NCBI GenBank assembly: GCA_049697115.1
Contig: JBAVVD010000061.1
Span: 1 to 15,516, forward strand
Direction of reading: 5' to 3'
DNA length: 15,516 nucleotides
DNA from: JBAVVD01 sp049697115
GTDB taxonomy: Bacteria > Acidobacteriota > Aminicenantia > Aminicenantales > UBA4085
Under the pieces are notes generated by a model that was given only the letters and a program-made list of their open reading frames with translations, ran no database searches and was not told the DNA's origin. The position numbers and the translations under genes are program-made. Positions 7,730 to 14,334 of the stretch are shown here, piece after piece. Positions within the stretch are counted from its first letter, which is position 1. Each line of letters begins with the position of its first letter.

Positions 7730-9076
7730 ATGAGTTATATTTCTCTAAGCGATAAGGATAAAAAAGAGATGCTTGCCAGGATTGGCGTCTCTTCAACGGA
7801 GGAGTTATTTAGCTCCCTGCCGAAGGAAATCCGGCTGAACAGAGGGCTCAAGCTCCCTCCGCCCCTCTCAGAACCGGAGTTGATCCGCCTGTTCGAAGAG
7901 ATTGCTGGCCGGAACACTGGCTCCAGATTCCTCTCTTTTCTGGGTGCCGGGGCCTATTCCCATTTTATTCCCTCGGTTGTTGATTATTTGAGCATGAGGG
8001 GAGAGTTTGTTACTCCCTACACGCCCTACCAGCCCGAAGTCAGCCAGGGCACGCTCCAGATCATTTTTGAATTCCAGACGCTCATCTGCCAGCTCACAGG
8101 CCTCGATATCGCCAATGCCTCGCTCTATGACGGCGCTTCGGCGGCCGCAGAGGCCGGTCTGATGGCCCAACGCCTGAACGGGAAACCCAGGATTCTGGTC
8201 GCCCGCAGCCTCCACTCCCAATACAGGGAGACCATCCGGACGTATACCAGAAATCTGGCCGTTCAGACAGAAGAAGTCAAATTTGCCGAGAGCGGCGAAG
8301 TCGATAGGGAAGATTTATCCAGAAAGCTGGATAAAGATGTCAGTGCGTTTATCTGCCAGTCGCCCAATTTTTTTGGAGTCATCGAGAACATTAAAGAAAT
8401 GGCCGACCTTGTCCACAGCCATCAGGCCCTTTTCATTGTGACTGTGGCTGAAGGAGCTTCGCTGGGCATTCTTGAGGCTCCTGGGAGACTTGGAGCGGAC
8501 ATTGTCTGCGGAGAAGGCCAGTCCTTCGGCCTTCCCTTGAGCTTTGGCGGGCCCTATCTGGGTTTTATGGCCTGCAAGAAGGACTATGTCCGGCAGCTTC
8601 CAGGCCGGATCGCCGGTGAGGCAAGGGACGTCGATGGAAACCGTGGGTTTGTTCTGACATTGTCCACTCGGGAACAGCATATCCGTCGTGAAAAGGCCAC
8701 ATCCAATATTTGCACTAACCAGGCCTGGTGTGCCTTGAGGGCCACGATATTTCTGGAAACACTGGGAGGCGAGGGACTGAAAGAGCTGGCCGCTCAGAAC
8801 ATCCAGAAGGCCAATTATGCGGTGGATCAGCTTGTTCAGCTCAAAGGAGTGAAAAGAAAATTTCGAGGGAGCGTGTTTAACGAATGTGTCCTGGAGTTTT
8901 CCAGAGATCCGGATGAAATAAATGATTTCCTCAGAGAAAAGGGAATAATTGGGGGCTTGAGCCTTTCCGGTTTCTACCCTGAGCTCCGTCAGTGCGCCCT
9001 TTTCTGCGTGACCGAGGTGCATACAAAAGAAGAGATTGACAGATTGGCTGATTTCATAGGAGAAAGTTCAAAATGA
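7730..9076 (+). CDS. gcvPA: Glycine dehydrogenase (decarboxylating) subunit 1
   Basis: 448 residues, the normal length of the N-terminal half of P protein in organisms with split GcvP. Conserved stretches include FLGAGAYSHFIPSVVDYL, EFVTPYTPYQPEVSQGTLQ and TGLDIANASLYDGASAAAEA, then FGGPYLGFMACKKDYVRQLPGR and TLSTREQHIRREKATSNICT. Together with GcvPB it forms the PLP enzyme that decarboxylates glycine and loads the aminomethyl group onto lipoyl-GcvH; this half lacks the PLP lysine. It begins 2 bases after gcvH and its stop overlaps the start of gcvPB by four bases (ATGA), as expected for coupled synthesis of equal amounts of two subunits. Confidence 0.97.
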   Translation: MSYISLSDKDKKEMLARIGVSSTEELFSSLPKEIRLNRGLKLPPPLSEPELIRLFEEIAGRNTGSRFLSFLGAGAYSHFIPSVVDYLSMRGEFVTPYTPYQPEVSQGTLQIIFEFQTLICQLTGLDIANASLYDGASAAAEAGLMAQRLNGKPRILVARSLHSQYRETIRTYTRNLAVQTEEVKFAESGEVDREDLSRKLDKDVSAFICQSPNFFGVIENIKEMADLVHSHQALFIVTVAEGASLGILEAPGRLGADIVCGEGQSFGLPLSFGGPYLGFMACKKDYVRQLPGRIAGEARDVDGNRGFVLTLSTREQHIRREKATSNICTNQAWCALRATIFLETLGGEGLKELAAQNIQKANYAVDQLVQLKGVKRKFRGSVFNECVLEFSRDPDEINDFLREKGIIGGLSLSGFYPELRQCALFCVTEVHTKEEIDRLADFIGESSK

Positions 9077-10527
9077 TCCGCGAGCCACTGATATTTGAGA
9101 TAAGTGCCAAGGGAAAAAATGCATTTGTGTTACCCAAACTGGATGTTCCGGAGAAGAAAGATCTGTTCAAAGCGCTTCCGATGAGGGAGACAATTGGGGG
9201 TTTTCCTCAGGTTTCCGAGCCAGAACTTGTCCGCCATTTCACCCGCCTTTCCCACGCGAATTTTTGTGTGGACATCGGATTTTATCCACTTGGATCCTGC
9301 ACAATGAAGTACAATCCTAAAGTCAATGAGGAGGTCGCCTCCTTTCCCGGATTTCTCCTCTCCCATCCTCTGGCACCTCAGGAGTTAGTCCAGGGGAACC
9401 TGGAAATTCTCAAAATGATGGAAGAGTTCCTCTGCGAGATAATTGGAATGGACGCCTTCACTCTCCAGCCCTCCGCAGGCGCACAGGGAGAGTTGACGGG
9501 GATGATGCTGATCCGGGCTTGTCTGGAAGAGAGGGGAAGCCCCCGGAAGTTTGTCCTGATCCCGGATTCGGCGCACGGGACAAATCCATCGAGCGCCCAC
9601 CTCTGTGGCTATAATATCCGGGAAATTCATTCCAATGAAAAGGGGACGATTGACCTCGAGGACCTGGCCCTCCGGATGAACGAAGACGTGGCCGCCCTGA
9701 TGGTCACAAACCCGAACACGCTGGGCGTATTTGAATCGGATATTAAGAAAATTGCCGAAATCGTCCATGCCAAAGGCGGTTTCCTGTATATGGACGGGGC
9801 GAACATGAACGCCCTCACAGGAATCTGCAGGCCGGGAGATATGGGAGTGGACGTTATTCACCTCAACCTGCACAAGACATTTTCCACTCCTCACGGCGGA
9901 GGAGGGCCGGGCGCAGGGCCTGTGGGAGTCAAGAAGGAACTGGAGCCTTACCTCCCCGTACCTTTGATCGAGAAGAAGGGAAAAGGATGGACTTTGAATT
10001 TTGACCGGCCCAAGAGCATCGGCCGGGTCCGCGCCTTTTATGGAAATTTTCTTGTGGCCGTCAAGGCACTGGCGTATATTTTGAGCCTGGGTCCGGAGGG
10101 AATAAAGGAAATCGCGGAAGTGGCCGTCCTCAATTCCAATTATGTCCGCAAGGGCCTGGAAGGCGAGTATCATCTGAAATACACGACGCCCACGCTTCAT
10201 GAATGCGTTTTTTCGGACAAATTTCAGAAAGAGCACGGCGTCCAGAATATGGATATCGCCAAGAGGCTCATCGATTACGGCGTCCACCCGCCCACCATGT
10301 CCTTCCCGTTGATCGTCCACGGAGCGCTGATGATCGAGCCGACAGAGACGGAGAGCCGGCGGGACATGGACCTGTTTATCACCGCCATGAAAAATATTGC
10401 CCGGGAGGCCAGAGAAATCCCGGAGGTCTTGAAATCGGCTCCCCACCATTCCTATGTCCGGCGGCTGGATGAGACCTCGGCCGCCCGGAGCCCTGTTTTA
10501 AGGTGGCTGGAAAAAGGCGAGGGATGA
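9073..10527 (+). CDS. gcvPB: Glycine dehydrogenase (decarboxylating) subunit 2
   Basis: 484 residues, the PLP-binding half of split P protein. Family marks: GFYPLGSCTMKYNPKVNEEVA (near residues 69-89), LQPSAGAQGELTGMMLIRA, DSAHGTNPSSAHLCGY, and the cofactor lysine Lys268 in HLNLHKTFSTPHGGGGPGAG. The C-terminal region GVHPPTMSFPLIVHGALMIEPTETE is also conserved. GGAG at 9059-9062, inside the end of gcvPA, serves the ATG at 9073. Its stop TGA (10525-10527) overlaps the ATG of glyQ as ATGA, so translation of the glycyl-tRNA synthetase is probably coupled to glycine decarboxylase. Confidence 0.97.
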   Translation: MIREPLIFEISAKGKNAFVLPKLDVPEKKDLFKALPMRETIGGFPQVSEPELVRHFTRLSHANFCVDIGFYPLGSCTMKYNPKVNEEVASFPGFLLSHPLAPQELVQGNLEILKMMEEFLCEIIGMDAFTLQPSAGAQGELTGMMLIRACLEERGSPRKFVLIPDSAHGTNPSSAHLCGYNIREIHSNEKGTIDLEDLALRMNEDVAALMVTNPNTLGVFESDIKKIAEIVHAKGGFLYMDGANMNALTGICRPGDMGVDVIHLNLHKTFSTPHGGGGPGAGPVGVKKELEPYLPVPLIEKKGKGWTLNFDRPKSIGRVRAFYGNFLVAVKALAYILSLGPEGIKEIAEVAVLNSNYVRKGLEGEYHLKYTTPTLHECVFSDKFQKEHGVQNMDIAKRLIDYGVHPPTMSFPLIVHGALMIEPTETESRRDMDLFITAMKNIAREAREIPEVLKSAPHHSYVRRLDETSAARSPVLRWLEKGEG

Positions 10528-11372
10528 GCATTCAGAGCCTGATTATGAGTCTCCAGAAATTCTGGGCCGATCAGGGCTGCTATCTGGCTCCTACCTATGA
10601 CCTTGAAGTGGGCGCAGGGACGATGACTCCGGATACTTTCTTCCGGGTTCTGGACCGGCGACCCTGGAAAGTCGTCTATATTCAGCCTTCCCGCCGGCCC
10701 ACCGATGGGCGGTATGGAGAGAATCCTCACCGCGTCCAGAAGCACTTCCAGTGCCAGGTCATCATCAAGCCGTCCCCCCGGGACATTCAAAAGATTTATC
10801 TCGACAGCCTGTCCGCCCTGGGCATCCGCCTCCAGGATCACGACCTCCGTTTTGACGAGGATGACTGGGAATCGCCGACGATTGGAGCCTGGGGAGTGGG
10901 CTGGCAGGTCATGCTGGACGGACTGGAGATCACCCAGTTCACCTATTTCCAGCAGGCCGGAGGAATCGAAGTGCTCCAGGTGCCAGTAGAGATCACTTAT
11001 GGTCTGGAACGGCTGGAAATGTTCCTTGAGGATAAAGACAATATCTTCGATCTGAAATGGTCGGAGGACGTCAGCTACCGCGACCTGAGGTTCCGGGATG
11101 AGAAGGAATTTTCGGACTACAATTTCAATACGGCCAACGTCAAGTCGCTCCAGGAGTCATTTGCACTGGCCGAGAAGGAGGCGCTGCAGCTCATCGCTAA
11201 AAACCTGCTTCTTCCGGCCTATGACATGTGCCTGAAGTGTTCTCATTTGTTCAACCTCCTCGACTCCAGAGGGGCTATCAGCGTGACCGAAAGAGTGAAA
11301 ATCATCGGCCAGATAAGGGCTCTGGTCAACCAGATTGCCCAGAAATACACAGTCAGTGAGGCTTCAACCTGA
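10524..11372 (+). CDS. glyQ: Glycyl-tRNA synthetase alpha subunit
   Basis: 282 residues from ATG 10524, which overlaps the gcvPB stop; an upstream in-frame codon at 10503 would extend it into gcvPB by seven residues without family support. Conserved blocks: LQKFWADQGCYLAPTYDLEVGAGT at the N-terminus, VYIQPSRRPTDGRYGENPHR (class II motif 2 region), WESPTIGAWGVGWQVMLDGLEITQFTYFQQ, VEITYGLERLEM, and FNLLDSRGAISVTERVKII near the end. It supplies the aminoacylation catalytic core of the alpha2beta2 enzyme. It is slightly shorter than the Escherichia coli alpha subunit, mainly at the ends. Its stop overlaps the glyS ATG by one base (TGATG). Confidence 0.97.
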   Translation: MSIQSLIMSLQKFWADQGCYLAPTYDLEVGAGTMTPDTFFRVLDRRPWKVVYIQPSRRPTDGRYGENPHRVQKHFQCQVIIKPSPRDIQKIYLDSLSALGIRLQDHDLRFDEDDWESPTIGAWGVGWQVMLDGLEITQFTYFQQAGGIEVLQVPVEITYGLERLEMFLEDKDNIFDLKWSEDVSYRDLRFRDEKEFSDYNFNTANVKSLQESFALAEKEALQLIAKNLLLPAYDMCLKCSHLFNLLDSRGAISVTERVKIIGQIRALVNQIAQKYTVSEAST

Positions 11373-13459
11373 TGGAGTTCCTTCTGGAAATCAACACCGA
11401 AGAGATGCCGTCTTCCCACGTGAAGATTGCGCTTGAGGAAATGAAAGAGAGGTTCGGACGCGACCTCGCTTCATCCGGCATTGCGGTGAAAGAGCTGCGC
11501 ACGCTGGGAACCTCGCGGCGTCTGGTTGTTGTCGGTGACATTGCTTCCCGGCAGGAAGACAGGGAAGAGCTCCTCACCGGGCCGCCGAAATCCGCGGCGT
11601 TTGCCCCGGACGGATCGCCCACTCCGGCCGCTCATGGATTTGCCAGGGCACAGGGAGTGGATATCGGCCAACTGGAGATCCTGAAGACGAACCGTGGAGA
11701 ATATGTGGGCATCAAGAAAATTCAAAAGGGAAAAGAGACACCGGAGATACTGGCCAGAATCATCCCGTTGATGATCTCCTCTCTTTCTTTTCCAAAAATG
11801 ATGAGGTGGAGAGAAGGCTCCTTTAAGTTTTCGCGCCCCATACGGAATATTCTCTGTGTGTGTGGCGAAAAGACACTCTCTTTTTCCTTTGAAGGACTAA
11901 AGGCCAGGAATTCCACAACGGGCCACAAAATCCATGCGCCTCAGCGGTTGATAGTCAGGACTTTCAAGGGATACAAAGCCGCCCTGAAAAAGAAGAAAGT
12001 CATCATCGAGGATGAGGAGCGGAGAAAGATGATTCTCAGCCAGGCTGAAGAACGGCTGAGTTCTCTTAAAGCCCAGCTTCTTCCGGACCAGGAACTTCTG
12101 GAGAAACTGTCCTGTGATGTGGAATATCCCCACGTTTTTCTCGGCTCTTTTTCGGAAAAATATTTGAACCTTCCTCTGGAAGTTCTGAGCACAGCCCTGA
12201 GGGAAGGCCAGAAGCTTTTCTCCGTGGTCAGGGGAAAAAAGCAGCTTCCCTATTTTCTAGGGATTGCCGATAATCCCGCCGATGAAAAAGCGTTAATCCG
12301 CAAAGGAAATGAACGGGTGCTGAAAGCACGGCTTGAAGACGCGCGGTTCTTCTGGGAGCAGGACCTTAAGCTCAATCTGAGACAGAGGGCGTCCGGACTG
12401 AAGCAGATTCTTTTTCAGGAGAAACTGGGAAGCTATGAGGATAAATGCCAGAGGCTGAAAAAGATTATCGCGTATCTCTGCGATAAGGCCGGAGTGCCGA
12501 AGATTAAGAAGGAGGCCGTCCAGGCCGCGGAACTCTGCAAAGCGGACCTTTTGACGGAGATGGTCAGGGAATTTCCATCTCTTCAGGGAAAGATGGGAGG
12601 CCTCTATGCCAGGGAAGAGGGGCTTCCTTCACTTGTGGCTCAGGCCATCTATGAGCATTATCAGCCGGGAAGCCTGGATGCCGAGTCTCCTTCGTCCATG
12701 GCCGGAGCGCTTCTTTCCATCGCCGATAAGATGGATTCTATTGTGGGGGTTGTGGGAATTGGGATTCAGACGACGGGTTCCAGTGATCCCTTTGGGCTGC
12801 GCCGCAATGCCCAGGGCATCTGTAAAATTATTCTGGATAAAAAACTCATATTTTCTTTGGCCCGGTTGTTGGACAAAGTCCTTTTGGTTTATGGGGATAA
12901 AATCAAAAAACCCGCCGATGAAGTTATTGCGTACTGTCAGGATTTCTTCCTCAATCGCCTCCGTTACATCTATGAGAAACAGGGATACCGGTATGACCTG
13001 GTCCATGCGGCTCTGGGAGCCGGAATCGATAATATCTATTTTTCGCAACTGCGATTGAAGGCGCTGGACAGTCTGAAGTCAAGTCCCCAGTTCGAGCCGA
13101 TGATCCTGATGGCCAAGAGGACTAACAATATCATCAGCGGCCAGTCTTTTTATTCCATTAATACCGGCCTGTTCCAGGAGAAAGAAGAGAAGGAGCTCTA
13201 TTCCACTTTCTCGATCATCAAGCAAAATGTGGTTCCCATGTTTGCCAAAGGAGACTTTTCTCAGGCCCAGAAAATAATCTTCCGGATACAGCCCTCCCTT
13301 AATGGTTTCTTCGATCATGTCCTGGTGATGGCCAAGGAGACCCGGCTGAGGAAAAACCGCCTGGCCCTTCTCCAGGCCATCGGTAAAATAATGATCCAGA
13401 TCGCGGATTATTCTCAGGCGGTCGTCGGCGGAGAAAAACTGCCAAAGGGAAAAACCTGA
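11372..13459 (+). CDS. glyS: Glycyl-tRNA synthetase beta subunit
   Basis: 695 residues, full length. The start MEFLLEINTEEMPSSHVK and ELRTLGTSRRLVV are typical of GlyS, as are FPKMMRWREGSFKFSRPIR, TTGHKIHAP, and the RVLKARLEDARFFWEQDL helix. ADLLTEMVREFPSLQGKMGGLYA and ALLSIADKMDSIVGVVGIGI (about residues 435-460) mark the HD-like domain, and SSDPFGLRRNAQGI follows. The C-terminal part is the helical DALR-like anticodon-binding region. It binds tRNA-Gly and pairs with GlyQ; one-base stop/start overlap with glyQ implies coupled translation. It is the last gene of the operon and runs toward the convergent PilZ gene with only 36 bases between. No strong bidirectional terminator is visible there. 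Confidence 0.97.
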   Translation: MEFLLEINTEEMPSSHVKIALEEMKERFGRDLASSGIAVKELRTLGTSRRLVVVGDIASRQEDREELLTGPPKSAAFAPDGSPTPAAHGFARAQGVDIGQLEILKTNRGEYVGIKKIQKGKETPEILARIIPLMISSLSFPKMMRWREGSFKFSRPIRNILCVCGEKTLSFSFEGLKARNSTTGHKIHAPQRLIVRTFKGYKAALKKKKVIIEDEERRKMILSQAEERLSSLKAQLLPDQELLEKLSCDVEYPHVFLGSFSEKYLNLPLEVLSTALREGQKLFSVVRGKKQLPYFLGIADNPADEKALIRKGNERVLKARLEDARFFWEQDLKLNLRQRASGLKQILFQEKLGSYEDKCQRLKKIIAYLCDKAGVPKIKKEAVQAAELCKADLLTEMVREFPSLQGKMGGLYAREEGLPSLVAQAIYEHYQPGSLDAESPSSMAGALLSIADKMDSIVGVVGIGIQTTGSSDPFGLRRNAQGICKIILDKKLIFSLARLLDKVLLVYGDKIKKPADEVIAYCQDFFLNRLRYIYEKQGYRYDLVHAALGAGIDNIYFSQLRLKALDSLKSSPQFEPMILMAKRTNNIISGQSFYSINTGLFQEKEEKELYSTFSIIKQNVVPMFAKGDFSQAQKIIFRIQPSLNGFFDHVLVMAKETRLRKNRLALLQAIGKIMIQIADYSQAVVGGEKLPKGKT

Positions 13460-13495
13460 AAAAAGGGCAATTCGGTCAGTATCCCCGGCTTCCGA

Positions 13496-13930
13496 TCAAA
13501 TGCTGAATTCGCTCTTATCCGATTCGTTGTCGACAGCCGTGCTCTCGTCCATGAATTTTTGTTCCAGAGCGATGATTTTAACCAGGTTTCCGGGATAGTT
13601 TTGGTCTTTTTTCTCCCCGTAAGTATGGAATTGGACGCCGATTTGATATTTATAGCTTTTGCTGGGATTTGGGGAAAACCAGCGGACCGTGCCTTTGAGA
13701 GAAAGGGGAATTTTCTCGCCAGGGACATGAATCTCGACGAGAAGTTTGGTTTCGAATTTAATGAGTTCATGGGTCAGAAAGCGCACGCCTCCCCGGCTGA
13801 TATCAATGACAGGACAGAATTCGCTCATTTCGTCTTTTTTGAGCAGAGTTTTATCCCGTTTATAAGTCACAGTGGCGCCCGGTATTTTAAACCTTACGCA
13901 TTCCCGCTTTTCAATGCTTTCCTCGCCCAT
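13496..13930 (-). CDS. PilZ domain protein, probable cyclic-di-GMP receptor
   Basis: A 144-residue single-domain protein. Both c-di-GMP contact motifs of PilZ are present: RxxxR as RECVR (residues 9-13) and DxSxxG as DISRGG (43-48), followed by the expected beta-barrel strands (GVRFLTHE, LLVEIHVPGEKIPLSLKGTVRWF, YQIGVQFHTY). It therefore probably binds c-di-GMP; no output domain is fused, so it would act by protein contact or as an adaptor. The ATG at 13930 has a strong ribosome-binding site, AAGGAGGAGG (13941-13950, complement), ten bases upstream. It is convergent with glyS and divergent from the asparagine leader, and appears to be its own transcription unit. Confidence 0.87.
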   Translation of the reverse strand: MGEESIEKRECVRFKIPGATVTYKRDKTLLKKDEMSEFCPVIDISRGGVRFLTHELIKFETKLLVEIHVPGEKIPLSLKGTVRWFSPNPSKSYKYQIGVQFHTYGEKKDQNYPGNLVKIIALEQKFMDESTAVDNESDKSEFSI

Positions 13931-14107
13931 GGTTTAGATCCCTCCTCCTTTTTCCCTTTTGACATGTGTTTTCGAGGCTTTCGGATGCGAAAGAAAGCGC
14001 TCCAATGTACCTTTTCCTTTTTCTTATTAGCCTTATATATGATAAATATAATAAACGTGGGAAAATGTCAAAGGAAAAAAGCGGAGTCCGACTTGCCATT
14101 TTTTCAC
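13931..14107. other. Divergent intergenic region between the PilZ gene and the asparagine leader
   Basis: No protein gene is supported in this stretch; the open frames that cross it on both strands have no ribosome-binding site or recognisable content. It holds the PilZ ribosome-binding site, the PilZ promoter candidate, and a small hairpin CTTTCG (13978-13983) / CGAAAG (13988-13993) with a four-base loop that would lie in the PilZ mRNA leader. An AT-rich block at 14024-14056 fits promoter DNA. Confidence 0.5.
14043..14071 (-). promoter_or_regulatory. Candidate sigma70-type promoter for the PilZ gene
   Basis: On the complement, a perfect -35 TTGACA (14066-14071) is followed by either TATATT (14045-14050, spacer 15, five of six matches) or TATTTA (14043-14048, spacer 17, three of six). 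It would give a leader of about 100 bases. The -35 is strong but no -10 combines good sequence with ideal spacing. Confidence 0.4.
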
Positions 14108-14136
14108 TTGACGGGTGCAGAATTTTCCTGTATAAA
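14108..14136 (+). promoter_or_regulatory. Sigma70-type promoter of the asparagine leader transcript
   Basis: TTGACG (14108-14113) and TATAAA (14131-14136) each match consensus in five of six positions and are separated by exactly 17 bases. Transcription should start near 14142-14144, giving a leader of about 190 bases before the AsnRS-like gene. It is the best promoter visible in the window. Confidence 0.65.
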
Positions 14137-14153
14137 AGGCGGGACATGCGCAT

Positions 14154-14197
14154 GAGAAGCCGGAGTTCAATGTTATTCAAAGCGGGAATGGCTTCTC
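14154..14197 (+). promoter_or_regulatory. Stem-loop enclosing the leader-peptide start site
   Basis: GAGAAGCC (14154-14161) is perfectly complementary to GGCTTCTC (14190-14197), an eight-base-pair stem. The 28-base loop contains the GGAG ribosome-binding site (14162-14165) and the ATG at 14170. It would present, or limit access to, the leader-peptide start. Confidence 0.45.
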
Positions 14198-14253
14198 TTC
14201 TTGCCTCCATCCAGGTTTCATTCAACAATAACATCAATAATGTCCCCTTCTAG
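14170..14253 (+). CDS. Putative asparagine leader peptide (27 residues)
   Basis: A short ORF lying wholly inside the leader RNA. ATG 14170 is chosen because GGAG (14162-14165) precedes it with a short four-base gap; the frame is also open from ATGs at 14146, 14152 and 14188. The peptide begins MLFKAGMASLLAS and ends FNNNINNVPF. Codons 14224-14241 read AAC AAT AAC ATC AAT AAT, so five of six are asparagine, followed by Val, Pro, Phe and TAG at 14251-14253. A run of codons for the amino acid made or charged by the downstream gene is the hallmark of attenuator leader peptides such as TrpL, HisL and PheL. Stalling here when charged tRNA-Asn is scarce would control folding of the RNA just ahead. 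The peptide itself probably has no other role. Chance clustering of Asn codons in AT-rich DNA is the alternative. Confidence 0.7.
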   Translation: MLFKAGMASLLASIQVSFNNNINNVPF

Positions 14254-14260
14254 GGGACGT
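14240..14260 (+). promoter_or_regulatory. Putative antiterminator hairpin
   Basis: GTCCCC (14242-14247) pairs with GGGGAC (14253-14258) across a five-base loop, and A14240-T14260 plus a T14241-G14259 wobble extend it to eight pairs. The first strand starts directly after the last asparagine codon; the leader stop TAG begins in the loop. Its right strand is also needed by the terminator stem at 14252-14284, so only one of the two can form. Confidence 0.6.
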
Positions 14261-14289
14261 ATATCATTCATCCAGCCGTCTCTTTTTTT
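14252..14289 (+). terminator. Putative intrinsic terminator (attenuator)
   Basis: AGGGGACG (14252-14259) can pair with CGTCTCTT (14277-14284): eight pairs including two G-T wobbles, with a 17-base loop. The right strand runs directly into seven consecutive T (14283-14289), the normal end of a Rho-independent terminator. It sits about 45 bases before the gene start, so termination here would prevent expression of the AsnRS-like gene. The long loop and the wobbles make it moderate in strength, as expected for a conditional terminator. Confidence 0.5.
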
Positions 14290-14290
14290 C

Positions 14291-14310
14291 CACAGACCAT
14301 TCTGTCTGTG
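14291..14310 (+). promoter_or_regulatory. Perfect stem-loop between attenuator and ribosome-binding site
   Basis: CACAGAC (14291-14297) and GTCTGTG (14304-14310) form seven perfect pairs with a six-base loop, one base after the T tract. No T follows it, so it is not a terminator. In read-through transcripts it would lie 12 bases before the AGGAG site (14323-14327) and might stabilise the 5' end or bind a protein; as DNA it could be an operator. Confidence 0.45.
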
Positions 14311-14334
14311 ACTCACACACAAAGGAGATTAAAA

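Noticed and set aside
9385..10449. 354-codon ORF on the - strand opposite gcvPB
   Set aside because: It is antisense to a strongly conserved gene, with no ribosome-binding site and no recognisable motif. It is a shadow frame.
13460..13495. Terminator between convergent glyS and the PilZ gene
   Set aside because: Runs of A/T occur (six T on the complement at 13460-13465) but only three- to four-pair stems can be drawn before them. This is too weak to call.
13911..14237. 108-codon ORF on the - strand overlapping the PilZ start
   Set aside because: It covers the PilZ promoter and ribosome-binding site and the Asn leader in antisense, has no ribosome-binding site, and its translation shows no family or domain features.
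13966..14253. 95-codon ORF on the + strand that ends at the same TAG as the leader peptide
   Set aside because: The good promoter at 14108-14136 lies inside it, so a transcript would not contain its first half. Only the last 27 codons have a suitable ribosome-binding site and are kept as the leader peptide.
14137..14334. T-box riboswitch as the explanation for the asparagine leader
   Set aside because: I found no T-box sequence (the conserved AGGGTGG-type element) and no specifier stem. The Asn codons sit in a translatable ORF with its own ribosome-binding site, which fits ribosome-mediated attenuation better.
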